64,000 bases of DNA from Ascidia mentula (taxonomy: Eukaryota; Chordata; Ascidiacea; Phlebobranchia; Ascidiidae), in the NCBI GenBank assembly GCA_947561715.1, contig OX387198.1, positions 8,184,001-8,248,000 on the forward strand, written 5' to 3'. The position numbers were made by a program, and so were the translations under genes. The notes beneath the pieces were generated by a model. The model searched no databases, had not been told where the DNA came from, and saw only the letters and a list, made by a program, of their open reading frames with translations. Of the stretch, positions 12,001-26,300 are shown in pieces. The stretch's first letter is position 1. Each line of letters begins with the position of its first letter.

Positions 12001-15000
12001 AGATAAATAAACAGGGGATGCGATAACCCAAAATGGTTCAACGACAACAAGTGTAATTTGGAGGGCGCCCAGGTTGCCATATCCGGGCAAAGGGGTGATG
12101 GTAAGTTAACAACGCAATCTCGAGATTTTGCAAAGTCATTGTCAGAGTCGGATATAGAAAAAACGCAATGCGCGGGGCACACCCTTCGTAAGTTCTATGT
12201 TGAACTGGAGTTAATAGTCGCTAACATTGCGGTAAAAAGGCACACGTTTGCTGAGTACCAATGTCAATATAACACGATACTCGACACAAGACTATAGTAT
12301 GAACTGCAACACCGCAGCCTGTGTGAACGCCGCAACTAACTGGGCTTGACTTAACACTGTGTTGCTTTTCAAAATTATTTAACAACAAATAGTTCGCAGA
12401 CCTCAAACAGGAAAAAAAGGCGAGGACATGGTCTGGGCAGATTTCATCATCATTTTGGTCTAGGCGTTAAATTATTCAGACTTCCAACTGCAAGCTTCCC
12501 AGACAAATGGAATTGCTCCATTATCATCGGCCTTGAAATTATAGGACACGCTTGATGATGCTGTCAAGTCATTTCAAGAGTTCAAAAGCGCATCAAGACG
12601 CAACGGCGAATAAGGTCGACCGCAAGCTTTCCGCGAAGCTCCGACAGGAAGAAGCATATCTCAAACAACGCTCGCCGGTTTCAACGCTATCTGGAAATCT
12701 TTTCGTCGAAAATTGCCACTTTACATTTCACCACAATAGAGTTTTTGTAGTCGATTCGCTTTAGCGCCCGGCACACCATTTGTAAGGAAGTTCGCTCCGA
12801 AAATATTATCTTTACACCCGTTGAGTAAATAACGCCAGTTTGCTACAGTAACAAGGGTTAACTGTATCTGTTTGTGTTACCGGAGAGAATGCGTCATAAA
12901 GAATTTAATAAAGTTAACGGTCGCGTTTGGGTGAGTGGCATTTAGCGATGGAGCATGCACAGTTCGCAAAGTGTTCGCTTTCGTGTTTTGTTAACAAGCA
13001 GAGGCGGAAACGATAGGACTGGTATGAACGGTAAAGGCGATATTCGGGTGGGTGAGTTCAAACCTCAACGTTTCACACTTGAAAGACCACCAAACCGGGG
13101 CAGGGTTAAGAATTATACACACACCAGACCTCTGCACGCAATCTCTGCATTTGCTATTCATTGTCGGATGCTATACGGCCATGTGAAAGTGAAGATGTTT
13201 TGGTTTGCAGTGCAACTCTGAAATGGATATTTCAAAAATACCCAAATTTTGTTGTATCATGAGAAGGAGTGGATTTAAGGACTAAAATACAGAAATTAAT
13301 GAACATCACAAAATCGTAAATCATGTTTATTTTGCGCAAAAAAAAGCAACAACTACGTAGATGAACAATATACAAAGAAATAAAATTGCAAGGTACCGAT
13401 AAAACCACATGCTTTGACGACTATTAATTGACAGTTTGAAGCGCACATCGAGGCGAAAACGTCACCACGCCGGAAAACAGCCATAAATGCAAAGCAAACT
13501 CCAATCAACGAGGCGGTCGCGCCATTGATGAGCACGCCGGGAAGGCGCCACAAGCTCAATTTGCATTCTCACAAGCGTTGAAAACGCAACGAAATTGAAA
13601 TCTATGGATCGCGTGCAGCAGATTGGACTGCGTGCCGACAACCAAGATCACGGAGTCTTTGCGGTCGACCGATTAGCGCTTAGTGTTTGCAAATGTCTAT
13701 TTAGCGCGTTTACTGGTCTTCTATACGCTCTCACGCAAGCCCCGGATTGAATTACGCTTGTGTGTTTGATGGGTCACACTCTCCAACGAAGGGTTAAGAA
13801 GGTTCCGTATCGTTGTTGTCAAGCGACGAGGGCCCATTTTTCTGGGTAATATTTTCACAACGTGGCAATTAGCAGCTCGATTGGAGTGTACGATTGCCAA
13901 CAACCACTTTTAGGCCCAGTTAAACTGAAAGTTTACAGGGGTGCACATATTGACAGATCGGCTTTAATTGCTGGGTTTCAATTAGCGGTTTATGAAGAAT
14001 CTAGGGCTATTTGCGAACGCTATGTGGGGTCAAACCCGACTTCGCTTTTGTTTGGACTCCGTTCACTTCTAGTTAGGACGAAATGGTGGTCAGGCATTGG
14101 GTCGAAGCCACTAAATTTTGACAAGAAAATGAAAAGATTTCGCTTTTGAAAATATAAAAATGCTTGTTTTGTTCCAGTGCTGACGTCCACAGCAACACTG
14201 ACTTTGCACTTGGCACGAGCTGTTACATTCATGACAATATGATTTTAGAATTTGGAAAATATGATTAGTAAGTGACATTATATTATTCAAGCAATGTATG
14301 GGAAAAACCAAAGTTGGAAATTTAAATTTTACTCCAGTCCGGAATGCAATCAATAGAAATTTGGCAAAACATGCCAGCGTTCCGGTCAGCAGTTTCTAAA
14401 AATACACTCGATCGGATTGACCGACGCGTCGCCCTATACAGCGTGCATGTAACCGTTCAATTAATTCCATTAGCGTCTGGAAAACTATTCGAATGTTGGC
14501 TATCGTGTGAGCCGCACAAACACCCGTTTCTTACTTCCAAAACTTCAACACGATTCTCTAATTAAGGCCTTAATGTATAGGCTTCAAACCATCCACCTTT
14601 AATTCGGTCTACATATATCACAATACATGGGAAAGGCCACAGATACCTGACATTCGATTATTTTGCGGTTACAAGCAGCGGTGTAACCGGACGGGGAATA
14701 GGGATCTGACCACAAAACAAATCTTCGGAGTTAAAAGATTTAAATTTGAGGTTTTTTCAAATGTACAGTACTTTTGCCTATAATTTATCAAAACTAAACT
14801 GGATGGTCGATTTCCGCGGACCCCATCTTTATCACAACTGCGGAATTTTGAAAGTTGAAGTTTATTTGTTTCGATATAAATTGTATTTCTCATAAAACTG
14901 CTCGGGAATATGTCGTCATTATAAAAACACCCGTAACGGTGGATAAAATTTCACTAAAGCAGCAAGAACAGAGACTAACAAACGCAAAAGGCTACGATAC

Positions 15001-16545
15001 TTGCATAGCAGTTCAGTGTCGAATAATAATACAGGGACAGAGCATCAGGTGGGTGTGAACAGATCCACTTATTTTGCGGGTATGACTGCGATTTACAACT
15101 TCTTGTTGAATCTTGCCTGCAAGGGCTTTTTTCTCCTTCTCCTGCTGTTTACCTCCGCCCTACCTTGTGGAGTCAAGTCAGTTTCATCCACTAAGTAGCC
15201 TTGAAATTGTAAGCATAAAGTTTAGTCACGATTTTTTATGGAACCGAGCCTCAGAAATTGGGGACGCGATTTTGTCAATTATTCGCAGAGCGGGTTTTGA
15301 CCACATTCGCTTCGCTTTTTGGAAACATGAAACTGGGAAACTGAGCTTCGAGATTTTTAACGCCGAAGTGTTCACTTAACTTTCAGGCCACCCGCAAAGA
15401 TATTTAATAACTTTTGTCCGCAATGTGAGACTTGAGGGACGCCGTACGTGCTCACGGTGACATAATCCCTTTTGGATAAAACAGCGAGACATTCACAACA
15501 ACGTAAGAGATATCGTTGGACATTGTCGGCAGACAGAAAGCAAATAATTTGACGCGGCGAAAGCTTGAATGTACAGTGTACAGCTGCAAAAGTTCGGCTC
15601 GTACGAGACCCTGTGGATTACAAGCGTATTCTCCCAGCTGTTTGAACTTAGAATTGGCCCCGAACGGGGCATATCACGATTACCGCTCGCTTTCCATTAC
15701 ACGGGCATCGATCAGCGATACAACATGTGATAAAGCGGGTCGAGTTACAACGAAATATGAAAATAGGCGGCGATTTATATATTATGCGATCTGGTATGCA
15801 GGCATAACATCGTCGAACTACGAAAGGAATTTAACTTCATTCCTTAATAATGTTAAAAAAAACGACTACAAGAAAACATTTCTTGGCTGAACAGAGAAAA
15901 AATTATCAATTAGTTGGTTGCGGCTGGTGAGTGTTTGGTGGGCAATGTTTACGTATTTTAAGTAGTGAAACTAAGGCGGAACGCGCTTCGGGCAAAAAAA
16001 GCAACGGCTGATATGCCCCGAATAGTCACGAAAAATGTATTTTAGTGAATTTATTTACTTCTCACACAGTATAGGAAACTTTTTGAATTATGGTACGCGA
16101 ACCACTATTTGCACACGAAAGGTATCGCGGCGGCACTTAAGTACATTTGACAAAAATGTTTGGTGCGGACAAACTATTCTATGCAATTAAAAAAATGAAA
16201 ATTAATTAGAAGTTATTCACTCATATACAGTCCGGCCCTTAAATGCGACCAAACGAGGTTAAAATGGGGTTGACTTATTTGCGTCATATTTTTTGAAATT
16301 AACGAAGGTGGTTCGCGGCAAGTGTGCAGAACTTTGAAGTGGTTCGCGTTGGACTTGGGAACAACTGGTGTTACGTGGATAGTTAAGGTTGGAACTTTTT
16401 CAATTTTACTACTGCGCATTCATAACATGTTACGTCGAACACTGTTTCGTAATATCACACAAACGCCGACTAATATTTTTAGGTATAATTATCACTGCAC
16501 AGAAGCGGGGGAATTTTTAAACAAGGATACAAACAGGGACTTTCT
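9034..16545. other. 7.5-kb region with no recognised gene
   Basis: Between the SDR start and the RBBP8 stop I find no exon chain with family resemblance on either strand. The longest open frame (about 11394-11921, plus) gives 175 residues rich in Ser, Thr and Arg with no domain, and stops without a good donor. The region appears a little richer in CG and GA than its flanks. A short TTTG repeat lies near 9525-9545. It may hold 5' regulatory sequence for the SDR gene, a noncoding transcript, or a fast-evolving gene I cannot recognise. Confidence 0.4.
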
Positions 16546-19500
16546 CTACAACAAACCTCTTCGTCGGCATTCAGCTGTGTTCGGTATTCCTATCTCCCAA
16601 AAATGTTCGGGCGACGAAGGCGGGGCGAACTCGTGGCGATGGCGGCATATTTCCTTTAGCGCCCTCTCGCGTTCGTCTGGTGGGAGGTCGCTAAACACAG
16701 GGTGGCGCACGTTATCTTAATGTTGTCAGATTTCAATACGCAGATATTTCGCATTTTTACCACAACAGGGTAGCTGAAATTTGCCTCATTATTCAACAAT
16801 AAACACTGATAGATATGATGCCTTGGTTTAATATTATAAATGATTACATTTAAAACCACCTTAGTTTCAATAACAATAAAACATCCCAAAAATTAAAGCA
16901 TTTCTGTCACCTGTAATACGCTTCACATTGTGGGCATGATTTTGCATTCAACTTTTCTCTATCTGCCCTTTTCCTTACAACAGATTGGTATTTGAAACCT
17001 AAGTCTTTGCCCTTTCTCGGCACAATGTTGAAACTATCGTTTTCACTTTGTTTGCTAGTTGAAGCGATGGAGCTATAAAGTAAAAGCATGAATTGTTTTA
17101 ACAGTTTATGTATTCTTATCAGCAATAGTTGCATAAACTCCATGAATAATCACAGCCTGGCTAATTTATTTTGTTGTTAAATATATGTAAGTAGCTAAAG
17201 CATAAGTTTATTAACTCTTATAGATTTGGTAAGAAACATAATAAAATACATGTTTAAGTTAAATGAATGCATTTTCTTGGCTAATACTTCAACCTAACAT
17301 CGCGTTTTACCACTTTTTCCTTTTCGGTGGTTGTCGAGGAGTTGATACAGTAAAATCATCTAAATCAGACATCCCTTCATTATCATCATCGTCATCATCA
17401 CTTATAACAATGCTTTCATTTTGCTTTTCAGCCACCAGAACTTCATCAGTCACATTGCACAAGTTGGTTTCATCCAGGTCATGTGTTTTAGAGACAACAT
17501 CATCATCAAGGAATGACTTGAGTTCTCCATCAGTTTTTTCAAACAGTTCATCTATGCTTGTGTGACCATCCTAAAAAATATAAGTATTTAAAATAAACGA
17601 TAGTACAGTGGATTGGTAACAAGTTCTCACAACTTCTTTGGGAAATTTAATGGGTGATATGGACTTTTTTACTGGTTTCCTATGGTACAGTAAACTGTCC
17701 TTGAGGGTGCCATTATGAAAGTCAAGTTGTGATTCTTGCAGATTACCACTTGTCGGTGGCAGAGCAGTGGAATCCATGCTTCTTGGTGGTTTCTGCAAAG
17801 AAATGACATGAGTTTAATGTCAATAATGCTTTCAACCATACTTGTAAGCTAAGGCTGCACCTGTTTCTCCAACATTTTCCTTGTTTTCAGCAAACTTGGT
17901 GAATCAGCATCTGACCGATTACCATCCTGCATGCTGACTTCAAGATCATGTGCATTTTTATCAATAATTGGGGTTTCTGTGTGTAATTGACTCTCTTGCA
18001 CATTCAAGGGCCATTTTGTGGCAAGAACGCTACCACTTAAAACAGGAGAAGGTGGGATAGAAAAGTCTTCCTCTTCTGTATCACTGTGAGGTCTTCCATC
18101 GGAAAGTAAATGTCCTTGAAGGCATGTTTCATCAGGGTCTACAGAGCAATTCACTAAATCCACTGTACAGTGCCGTGTTTCGATCGCATGTTTAGCATTG
18201 TGTGATTTTGCAGGAGTCGCAGGTTTGGCAAACACACTCTCATCTCCACTGTTGTAATTTTCTTCTTCTTCTGGGTCTTCATTTTCCATCCACTCACGTT
18301 CCTGACCTTGTGGACAACATGTATCGGGTGCCAAGATAACTTTTGGATTTTTTGAAGTCACTTTAACAACTTTAAAGGGATATGATTTCTTGATATTTTC
18401 CTCTAAAAGAAAAAAAAGTTTATTCTAAGAATTTAAGTGATTTTTTTCTGGCCAAACCTTTGCTTTGTTCTGGTTTGCTGCATTTTTTTGAGAGTTCTTT
18501 GTTTTTGTTGTGAAGCTCTACCAGGGAATCCTGAGCACTAAAAGTAATGTTTCAAAATGTTAAGCACACTCTGATGCAGGACCTATACGGCAATAAATTC
18601 AGAAAATACTCTTTTTCAAGCCCCAGGTGGGTGGCCTTTTTTCCAGAGACTAGTTTTGATCAAAATGTGTAGATCTATGGACCTTTCATAAAGTCTAGAA
18701 TGATTGGCCACTTAAAACAATTCATTTTTCCACAAATACAGGCTGAATTTTGTTGTCTATTTTCACCATATTATTTAGCCACACCCACCACCTGATTAAA
18801 CTAGCCCAAAACACGCTAAACTTCGCCATGGCAACAGCACTTACACATGTCCTCATTCAACCCCCTATGCATCCACTGATTGCTTTGTGGCGAACTCTTT
18901 CCATTGTGACAGAGGTGTACACATGGGCATTTCCCAGCAAAACTTATTTCATAGAAATACCAATATAGGTCCTAAAGAGTAAAAATTTACCCCAGGAACT
19001 TGTTTTTGTAGTGATCTGATCTATTGCGAGCAAAACTTAATGTTGTGTTAAGTTGTTTGATTTCTTGCTTCAGCTTATTATTTTCAGCAGTCAATGCTGC
19101 TATTTCCTCCTTGCGAACAGAAATGTTGTCTTCTTTTTCCTGTAGGAGCAGTTGATCTGCAAAGTCCATAAGATTATTCATTGACTTCAGCATTTTAATG
19201 TTTTGTCTAAAATATTTATTTCATAAATTTGAAAAAATCTTCTGTCATTTCAGTTCATTATGTAAACAATTTTTAACTAACAACAGAACCAAAGTTGGTT
19301 AAGTTAACAGAAAGCAAAATTCATAAAATATATTTTGAGAATCTACAGTAAAAGTTTGTATTTCTAAAAAACGATATTCCTTTGGAGTAAAGACATACCA
19401 TCGAGGTAAAGGTTTAAAACCAATATATTTTTACCTTGTGAATCCTTTTTGACAAGCGATTTTACGACCTGCTGAAGAGCTTCTATTATTATAGAAGTAC

Positions 19501-19555
19501 TTGGTTTATAATTGTCATTTTCTTGAAGTCTGCACATGCAGCATACTTGTGCCAT
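16546..19555 (-). CDS. rbbp8: CtIP / RBBP8 DNA-end-resection factor (Sae2/Ctp1 family)
   Basis: CtIP promotes nucleolytic end processing by MRE11-RAD50-NBS1 at DNA breaks, in the nucleus. Minus-strand exons: 19435-19555 (ATG), 18991-19206, 18458-18537, 17861-18402, 17631-17792, 17311-17570, 16911-17072 and 16546-16690 (TAG). The C-terminal exons carry the family signature: FKYQSVVRKRADREKL, then CPQCEAYY, then LPPDERERAL, CRHRHEF, and PEHFWEIG. The second exon encodes a coiled coil (AALTAENNKLKQEIKQL) and the first has CCMC near a position where human CtIP has a CxxC. The middle is acidic and disordered (DDDDDD, EDPEEEE), followed by basic PPKRKK, a possible nuclear signal. Every junction agrees in phase except the first: exon 1 ends in phase 1 but the next exon needs phase 2. 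A 55-base exon at 19309-19363 would close the gap but has a weak donor. At about 560-580 aa it is shorter than human CtIP. Upstream N-terminal exons could also be missing. Confidence 0.88.
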
Positions 19556-20395
19556 TTTGATACAATTTATCACAACTTAAAAGAAGTTTTTCCTTGTCAG
19601 TAAAAATTATATCTTTATTACACAAGCAGCATGATGTTAAATAATCACCCACTCAAACAATTTTTTTTTAAATCTAACCATGTTGACAGGCTGAATGTAC
19701 GAAACAGGCAGTGATCAATTGCAAACACGTTGTGTTTCTTTTTTGTGCCAAAAGGTGTATATTTAATGTTTTACCAAAATTAAAAATGTACGAAAAGTTG
19801 CAAGACGACTACGATTTCCCCACAAGGGGAATTTTCGCCACAAACATCATAAATTAAATGTTTTGAATTTGTAGTATTAAGACGATCTGAAATTTTCCTT
19901 ATTTTTTGCTCTCTGCACTAACAGGCCCACAGATTTTCTATTTTTTCCACTTCCAGGTCGAATTAACATTTTATTTATACGATCGGACAGTGGAACGCGA
20001 AGAAAACATCCCACACAAAATCAACTCCTGTTAAAAAGTGGCAGTTAATATTGATTGTACAAAATTAGGCCTCATTGTGAAGTCACACGACCTATGTATG
20101 CTTTATTTTGTTGGTCTACAGTACAATATGTCATGAGTTATTGGTTTAAAGTTATAATAATAAGTTCACCTTAAGTCGCAAGGCGCCTATTTGTACAGAA
20201 ACCCAATTAGGCGCGTACCATCACCACTTTCCAAACAAATATAAAACAAGTATAACGCTGCGACACCCATTTTGAACTTATCGAAAACCCACGGATGTAA
20301 AAGATACAAACACAAACCACGACCAGGGTAAAAAATACAGAATGTGTGAAATGCAAATGGCATTTGTTTTACAATACAAAAGTAATTGGAAATCT
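19556..20395. other. Intergenic region between KAP2 and RBBP8
   Basis: These 840 bp separate the KAP2 stop from the first recognised RBBP8 ATG, both genes on the minus strand. The stretch must hold the RBBP8 promoter or 5' leader and the KAP2 3' end, and might hide an extra RBBP8 5' exon. I see no other feature. Confidence 0.45.
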
Positions 20396-23300
20396 TCATG
20401 CTTCTTCTAAATTTGCTTCGATGTCAAACGAAAACTCATGTTTATTGGGTGAAGAATGTTCATCACTGATAACAAGACCGTCATGTTGGGGCGAAACCAC
20501 CGCCTTCTTAACGTCATCTTCATTTGCGTTACCTGCAACTACAGCAACTGATACTTAAACTACAGCAAAACTGTCATTAGAAATGCATTTGAAACTTACC
20601 ATATTTTCGTTTCATGGCTTTGGCATACTTCGAGACAGGTTTCTCGGCATCGATGGTAATTTGTTTTTCCGTTTCTGACTCCTCGATGTCATCATTGTCA
20701 CTATTTCCTTCGATGTCAAGCCGTTCGCGTTTCTTTGCTATGCTCAGACGAATGCTGTGGTCTAGGTTGATTGTGTATTTTAACAATGACGTTGCCGTTT
20801 CTTTGCTCATGTATTCACTGCCCAGCCTTTTCAGGTAACTGTAGAAGGTGTCACCATCATCATCCAGTGCCAAAAAATGGTCGTCTAAGCCGTTTTTTCG
20901 AAGTTCAGGTAGCACATTTTTTCTACAAACAAAAGGATTTTCATAGTGGTAACGCATGATAAATGAAACGATCATTTTCAGTTTACAGATTGTGGTTTAT
21001 TCACGCTTTGTTTGGGCCTGTGAAAGGATTCTATACTTTTCGTAGCAATGTTTGTGTAAAACTATATTACTTGTGTAGAAATGATTTACAAAACAAACAA
21101 AAAAAACAACGTAAAAGCTGCAATAAGATTATTTTAAACTATTTACTCGTATATATCTAGCAGCGAATCGGAAGACTGAATCTCGACTGTCTCTCTCCCG
21201 GCGTCGCCCCTTTGATCTGCATCTTCAATCACTTGCAGGATGTAGCTGGTACGATACGGCCACTGATCCGTGAGCACCACCCAGCGGGCGATTTTTTTAG
21301 CAAGGTCTTCTGTTCTCTCGCCTGTATATGGTGTAGGTTTGTAAAGAAAAATCTTAAACTAGAGCCACAATAAGGTGGGTATTTTGTGTATAGTGACACA
21401 TGGGTTATGTAAATCGGTCGATGCAAACCGTGTGAAATGTAAATCTGTGTTACAATCTACGGGGTAATAACTGTTGTTTGTGATTTTGCCACAAAACTAT
21501 ACGAGTCAATCAAATGCGACAGTAATTCAATGTGTCGTTGAAATTTAGGCAAATCGGAATGATATGAACTTGACAACGAGGCGACAACGTTTACTCATAT
21601 AAGAACACCCAAAGTGGTGGGTCGTAATTTGGTCTGCACAAGTCAGACACCAAACTTATATAGGTAAATAAACTACAGTAATCTTTGTCCAGAAATACCT
21701 GCGGTAATCTGGTGGAAAGATTTTCCAACCTCTCGTGCATTTTTGCGAATTTTCTCGTTTCGAAAATACATCTTTCGTTTCTCCTGCAACAATTAACCTT
21801 GTTAATTACATGTACTTGTTCTTAGATTTCCCGAAACTTATACATGAAAACCTATTTTTTTGGTATGAGCTATTTCCTTTGGAGAAAATATGGCATGAAA
21901 GTTTTGCGTAGAAGCAAGGTTTTACAATACAAATTCCTTAGTTTTCAAGCAAACAATGGAATTAGTGCGTTTTGCTCTTTTGCTATTGCCCTTTTGCCCT
22001 TTTGCCCTTTTTTCCCTCCTAGACTAGTATTGTGCGCCACACCATGCAGCCACACCCCCGCTCGTGGTCATGGTATGAGTATTCACCATTCTATGGTGAC
22101 AGTTAATCATTGCTGCTGTCAGCGTAAGGACGTTGAAAATACGTTTGATATTCCTTGGATTGCTGTGTAGATGCGATAAGATGATTTGATCTTCGTTGAA
22201 GAATCTCCTATGTAATAGAAAGGATATTGTTAGCGCCATCCACCGGTTCCCGCACATACTTTTATTGTTTTAGAGGTGCCCGAATCTACTTACTTGCATT
22301 CGAAGAGAAATTTTCTTTCGCCGATATCTTCCATTTGGCGGGAGCTCCTCTCCTCCTGGATTTTGCCTTAACAATCACAACAAAAAACTAAAACACCTTT
22401 TTTAAGATTCAACGTTTGACTGATTCGACAACAATTGTGGTTTCATCGGTTCCCATGCAATTGTATATATCAAATTTCTTTTGGATTTACAAAGCAGTCC
22501 ATTATTTAAAATCCTATCTGTAAATTTGTTTGGAAACATAATGTTGTAACATACATATGATGCTTGGCTAACTATAACTAAGCCAAGGAAAAGTAGGCCA
22601 AGCATTTGTAGTGAGGGATGAACAAAAATGAAACTGTTAGGGTTGAAATGATCAACTACGATCAAGGGGTTTATAATACACACTAAATTAAAAGCTTTGA
22701 TTTAAAAATTAAAGAAAGCAATTACGCTTTGATTTAAAAATTTAAAAAATGCCTTTTTCTGTTGCATCATTATGAAACAATAAGGCGTGTCATATAGTAG
22801 CAAAGTTCAACAATACCGGAACTCACCTCCGTGCTCTCGTGCTGCATATCGAGTGCGAATTGGGTTACTTATAAGAGTTGTTATGTTTACAGTGCGCGGT
22901 GTTGGTGCGGAAGGTCCAGAATTACTGGCATCACCCGTTCCAGGGTCTAAACAAATAATTGTTTCAAGAGTTTTCCATTACTGCTTTACAGTTTTTTTTG
23001 TATCATAACTTGAACAAGCTGTATTTACGTAAGTAATATGTAAAAGTATGTAAAAGTGAATACACGTTGTTCTTGATTCGATTTATGTTTATTTAGTAAA
23101 TTGCGCAACAATAATCAATATTAGTTCTATTTAGCTTTTAGATCAGTTTGTTACTTTAAACGTCTTGAAAAGGTATAGTTAGCCGCAACACTAATTCTGC
23201 ACTAAATACCTGCATTCAAACGAAGACCGAACGCAAATGACTGCTACTGGTATATAATAGTTTAATAGAAACCGCCGAATGCAGCATTGCAAAATCATCT

Positions 23301-26300
23301 GTTCAGCCAATTTAATCTTTTTTATACCTTGGGGAGAAGCAGAATTTGGTGGTAAAAGTGCCGATACGTCTTCGTCACTTGAAGTGAGAGGAGCGCTGTC
23401 AACAACGTCATGGCCTCCACCTGTGCTATCTAAAAATAGTCATAAAAATATCAAATTACAGCAAAGAAATATAATGCTATGTCAGGTTTTTTCTAGATTG
23501 TTTGTTCTGTTATATAAACCTTTATGAAGTCTTTAGGAAGTTGTAATATGACAGATAAAATTCTTCATTTTATTTTCCAACAAACATCCAATTCGGCCGC
23601 GCACAACTACATCAACTCTCAATGCAAAACTATAGCTGCGATTCTACAGCAGTGGTGAATTTTCGCGGGGAAATTACGTGTTAACTTGGACAACAGATTG
23701 GCAAACATTATCGGTGCCCACGTCATTTCTCCTATGTCTTTGTAACTAGGCAAAAATAACTGGTTTAACTTGCGTACCTGCGTTAAAAAATCCCGGAGGT
23801 TTGCCCACTTCCTCGCTTGAAGAGGTGTCGCCTGCGTAACAAAACATCTTGTGCTTCTACAAACCTTTACCGAAGTACACAAAAAACTTAAGGGAAAACT
23901 TATAAACTTACTGCGATTCAAAGACGCGTATCTTGCTCTATCCAACATGCAATTTTTCGCATTGGGCGGTTGCACACTGCTACGACGACTTGCGCCTGCA
24001 GGCAAACAACTTTTAAAACAAAATTCAGTTTCACACGTATAACATATGCAAGGGCCGAATGAACTTGTAGGAGTTTTGAGTAACAAGTAATTATCCAACT
24101 TTTATTCCATCTCTGACTATTTGTAGACGCTGTAAGAAAATGACAGCCTGATTTAATTTCAGTGTAGCTGCAGAAAAGGCCACTGTTCCGACCTATTAGG
24201 TCTCACCAGGGGAGCTTTAATGTGACTTACAATGATCTTGCCAGCTAAATAGCCACGCCAGCCTTACAGCCCTGACTGCAGCCCACTACAAATACATTAT
24301 TGGCTCTTTTGCTTATACTAAGGTGAGGTCACCTGGAAGAATGCCGCCTCCATAACTGCTTGTACTTGAGAAACCTTTAAAAAACAAAATGTATGTCATA
24401 AAATTTTGCTTACAATCTTGTTCATTACCCTAAATCACAAGTCACATTTCTCTTGGAACAAGCGTGTGAATTTTATATCTTTATAAGAGGATTTTCGCTG
24501 ATGAATCCTCGTTTTTCAACAATACGGGTTTTTAACAATAAAGTGTCCAATACGTTTTTGCTACACCAACCAACTGATGATCTTGAACCGTTGTAATTCC
24601 GACAAACAAAAAATTAAATGCAATTTTAATATCGAACGCTTTTTGATCTTATCTTAACTACACTCTGCGAAACTTCAATTACACTGTTTTAAGTTCACTT
24701 ACTTTGTCGTGGATCTACTTGATTGGAATTTTGATTCGTTCCGTTTGGCCTGCTCAAGAAAATTGGGGTAAAGTTTCACTCTTAATTTTTACCGTACAAA
24801 GGAAATGTCACAAACGTCCACCTGTACACGCTGTGGAGTAAAGCAGCACCTCCAGATTGTCGTGTTTGTGCCGTTGGATGAGTTGCTCGATCGGAGTTTA
24901 TACTATCAAGTGACGTGGTGGTTGATCCTTGCCAAACTTTGCTACCTGTCGGTGTAGGTGTCGCTGCGGCGTCCGAGGCTGCCATTTTTGGTCCTTTTCC
25001 ATCCGTTTCGTCTTAAAATCATGGCATTTTTTTGAGAAGGAGTTACTGCTCAAATATCGCACTAAAATATAACTGAATATCTTTAAGTTTTGACAATTCA
25101 GAGATGTTATTTACAAAAGGAGAAAGTTTTCCAAGCAAAGGTTATTTGGTGAAGTTGGTTAACTCCCGTACAATATTACCTTGTCTGGCTTTCCTGATAC
25201 TGCTCACAACTGTTTTAGTTTTGTCTGCTTGGTCGATCAATCCGCTGATATACTGCGGTTTCATTCCGACCTGATGTAAAATGCAAGATTAAAGTTAGAT
25301 TTAAAATTAAAGTTTTATTTTTGCTGGGTTGGTTTTGTGCCAAGGAACATTTTGCGAAAAGCGAATCAAAATGTTGTACTAACATCAGGCAGACAGAAGG
25401 GAAGGTTTATAATCTTCTTCAGGTACTCGTGACCGTTGACATTTGTCTTTAAAAGAGTGTCGGCCATTTCCACCTCGACAGAGCTCACAGCCACCCGCGG
25501 GTCAACTGCTATCATGCAAACGAACGGCGACGAAGTGTCACTGAGCAAAATGTTCACAGCCTCCAGGACCGATTTTACCTGCAGACAAACACGCAAACTT
25601 GAACACACCGTTACGTAGCACATTCACAGGTGCTTTCCTAGTAAGTCAACTTTGATAACAAAACTTTTACCAAAGTTTTTCACACTTTTGCCCACCTTAT
25701 TCAAAGGCACTCTGTCCAAGTCGTCGATAGCCAGGACGATTTTGTAGTCTTTGAAATGCGAAAACTGGGTGCACTGGACCAGTTTGGTGATTACTTGAAT
25801 CTGCAACCAAACCAAGGTGTTTTTGGATAAGTTACATCGCTACGAAACCAAGGTGTCAGGATGTCGCACACACATATAAGGCTCTGGTGGTCATTTTTGT
25901 GTGATACTGTGCACATCGTTCGGGTGTACTTTTTTGGCAAAATTGTAAAGGAATCCAGTCCGATAAGCTAAACCGCGCACGTAAATTCTGGCTGTATATA
26001 GTTTAAAAAGGTTTCCAGGCTTGGCAGCCCAGGCAAATTTCTTCGGGAACCCGATGTGATGCAAATATTATTTTCCACTCATGGGTCGGTTTAAGGAAAC
26101 TGTTCTCACCTCATACTTGATTTTTTCCATCGCCCCCAACTCGTCGGCCATGTTGGATTTCATGCCGGTCAAAGCGGAGGTGATGCGTGACGTCTGAGAG
26201 TGAAACATTGCCCAGGCGAATGAGACGATGGCAGTAACTATGGGCAACGCTGCGGCGATGGGACCCAGAACCAACGGCGCAATCTTGATCGCTTGCGTTG

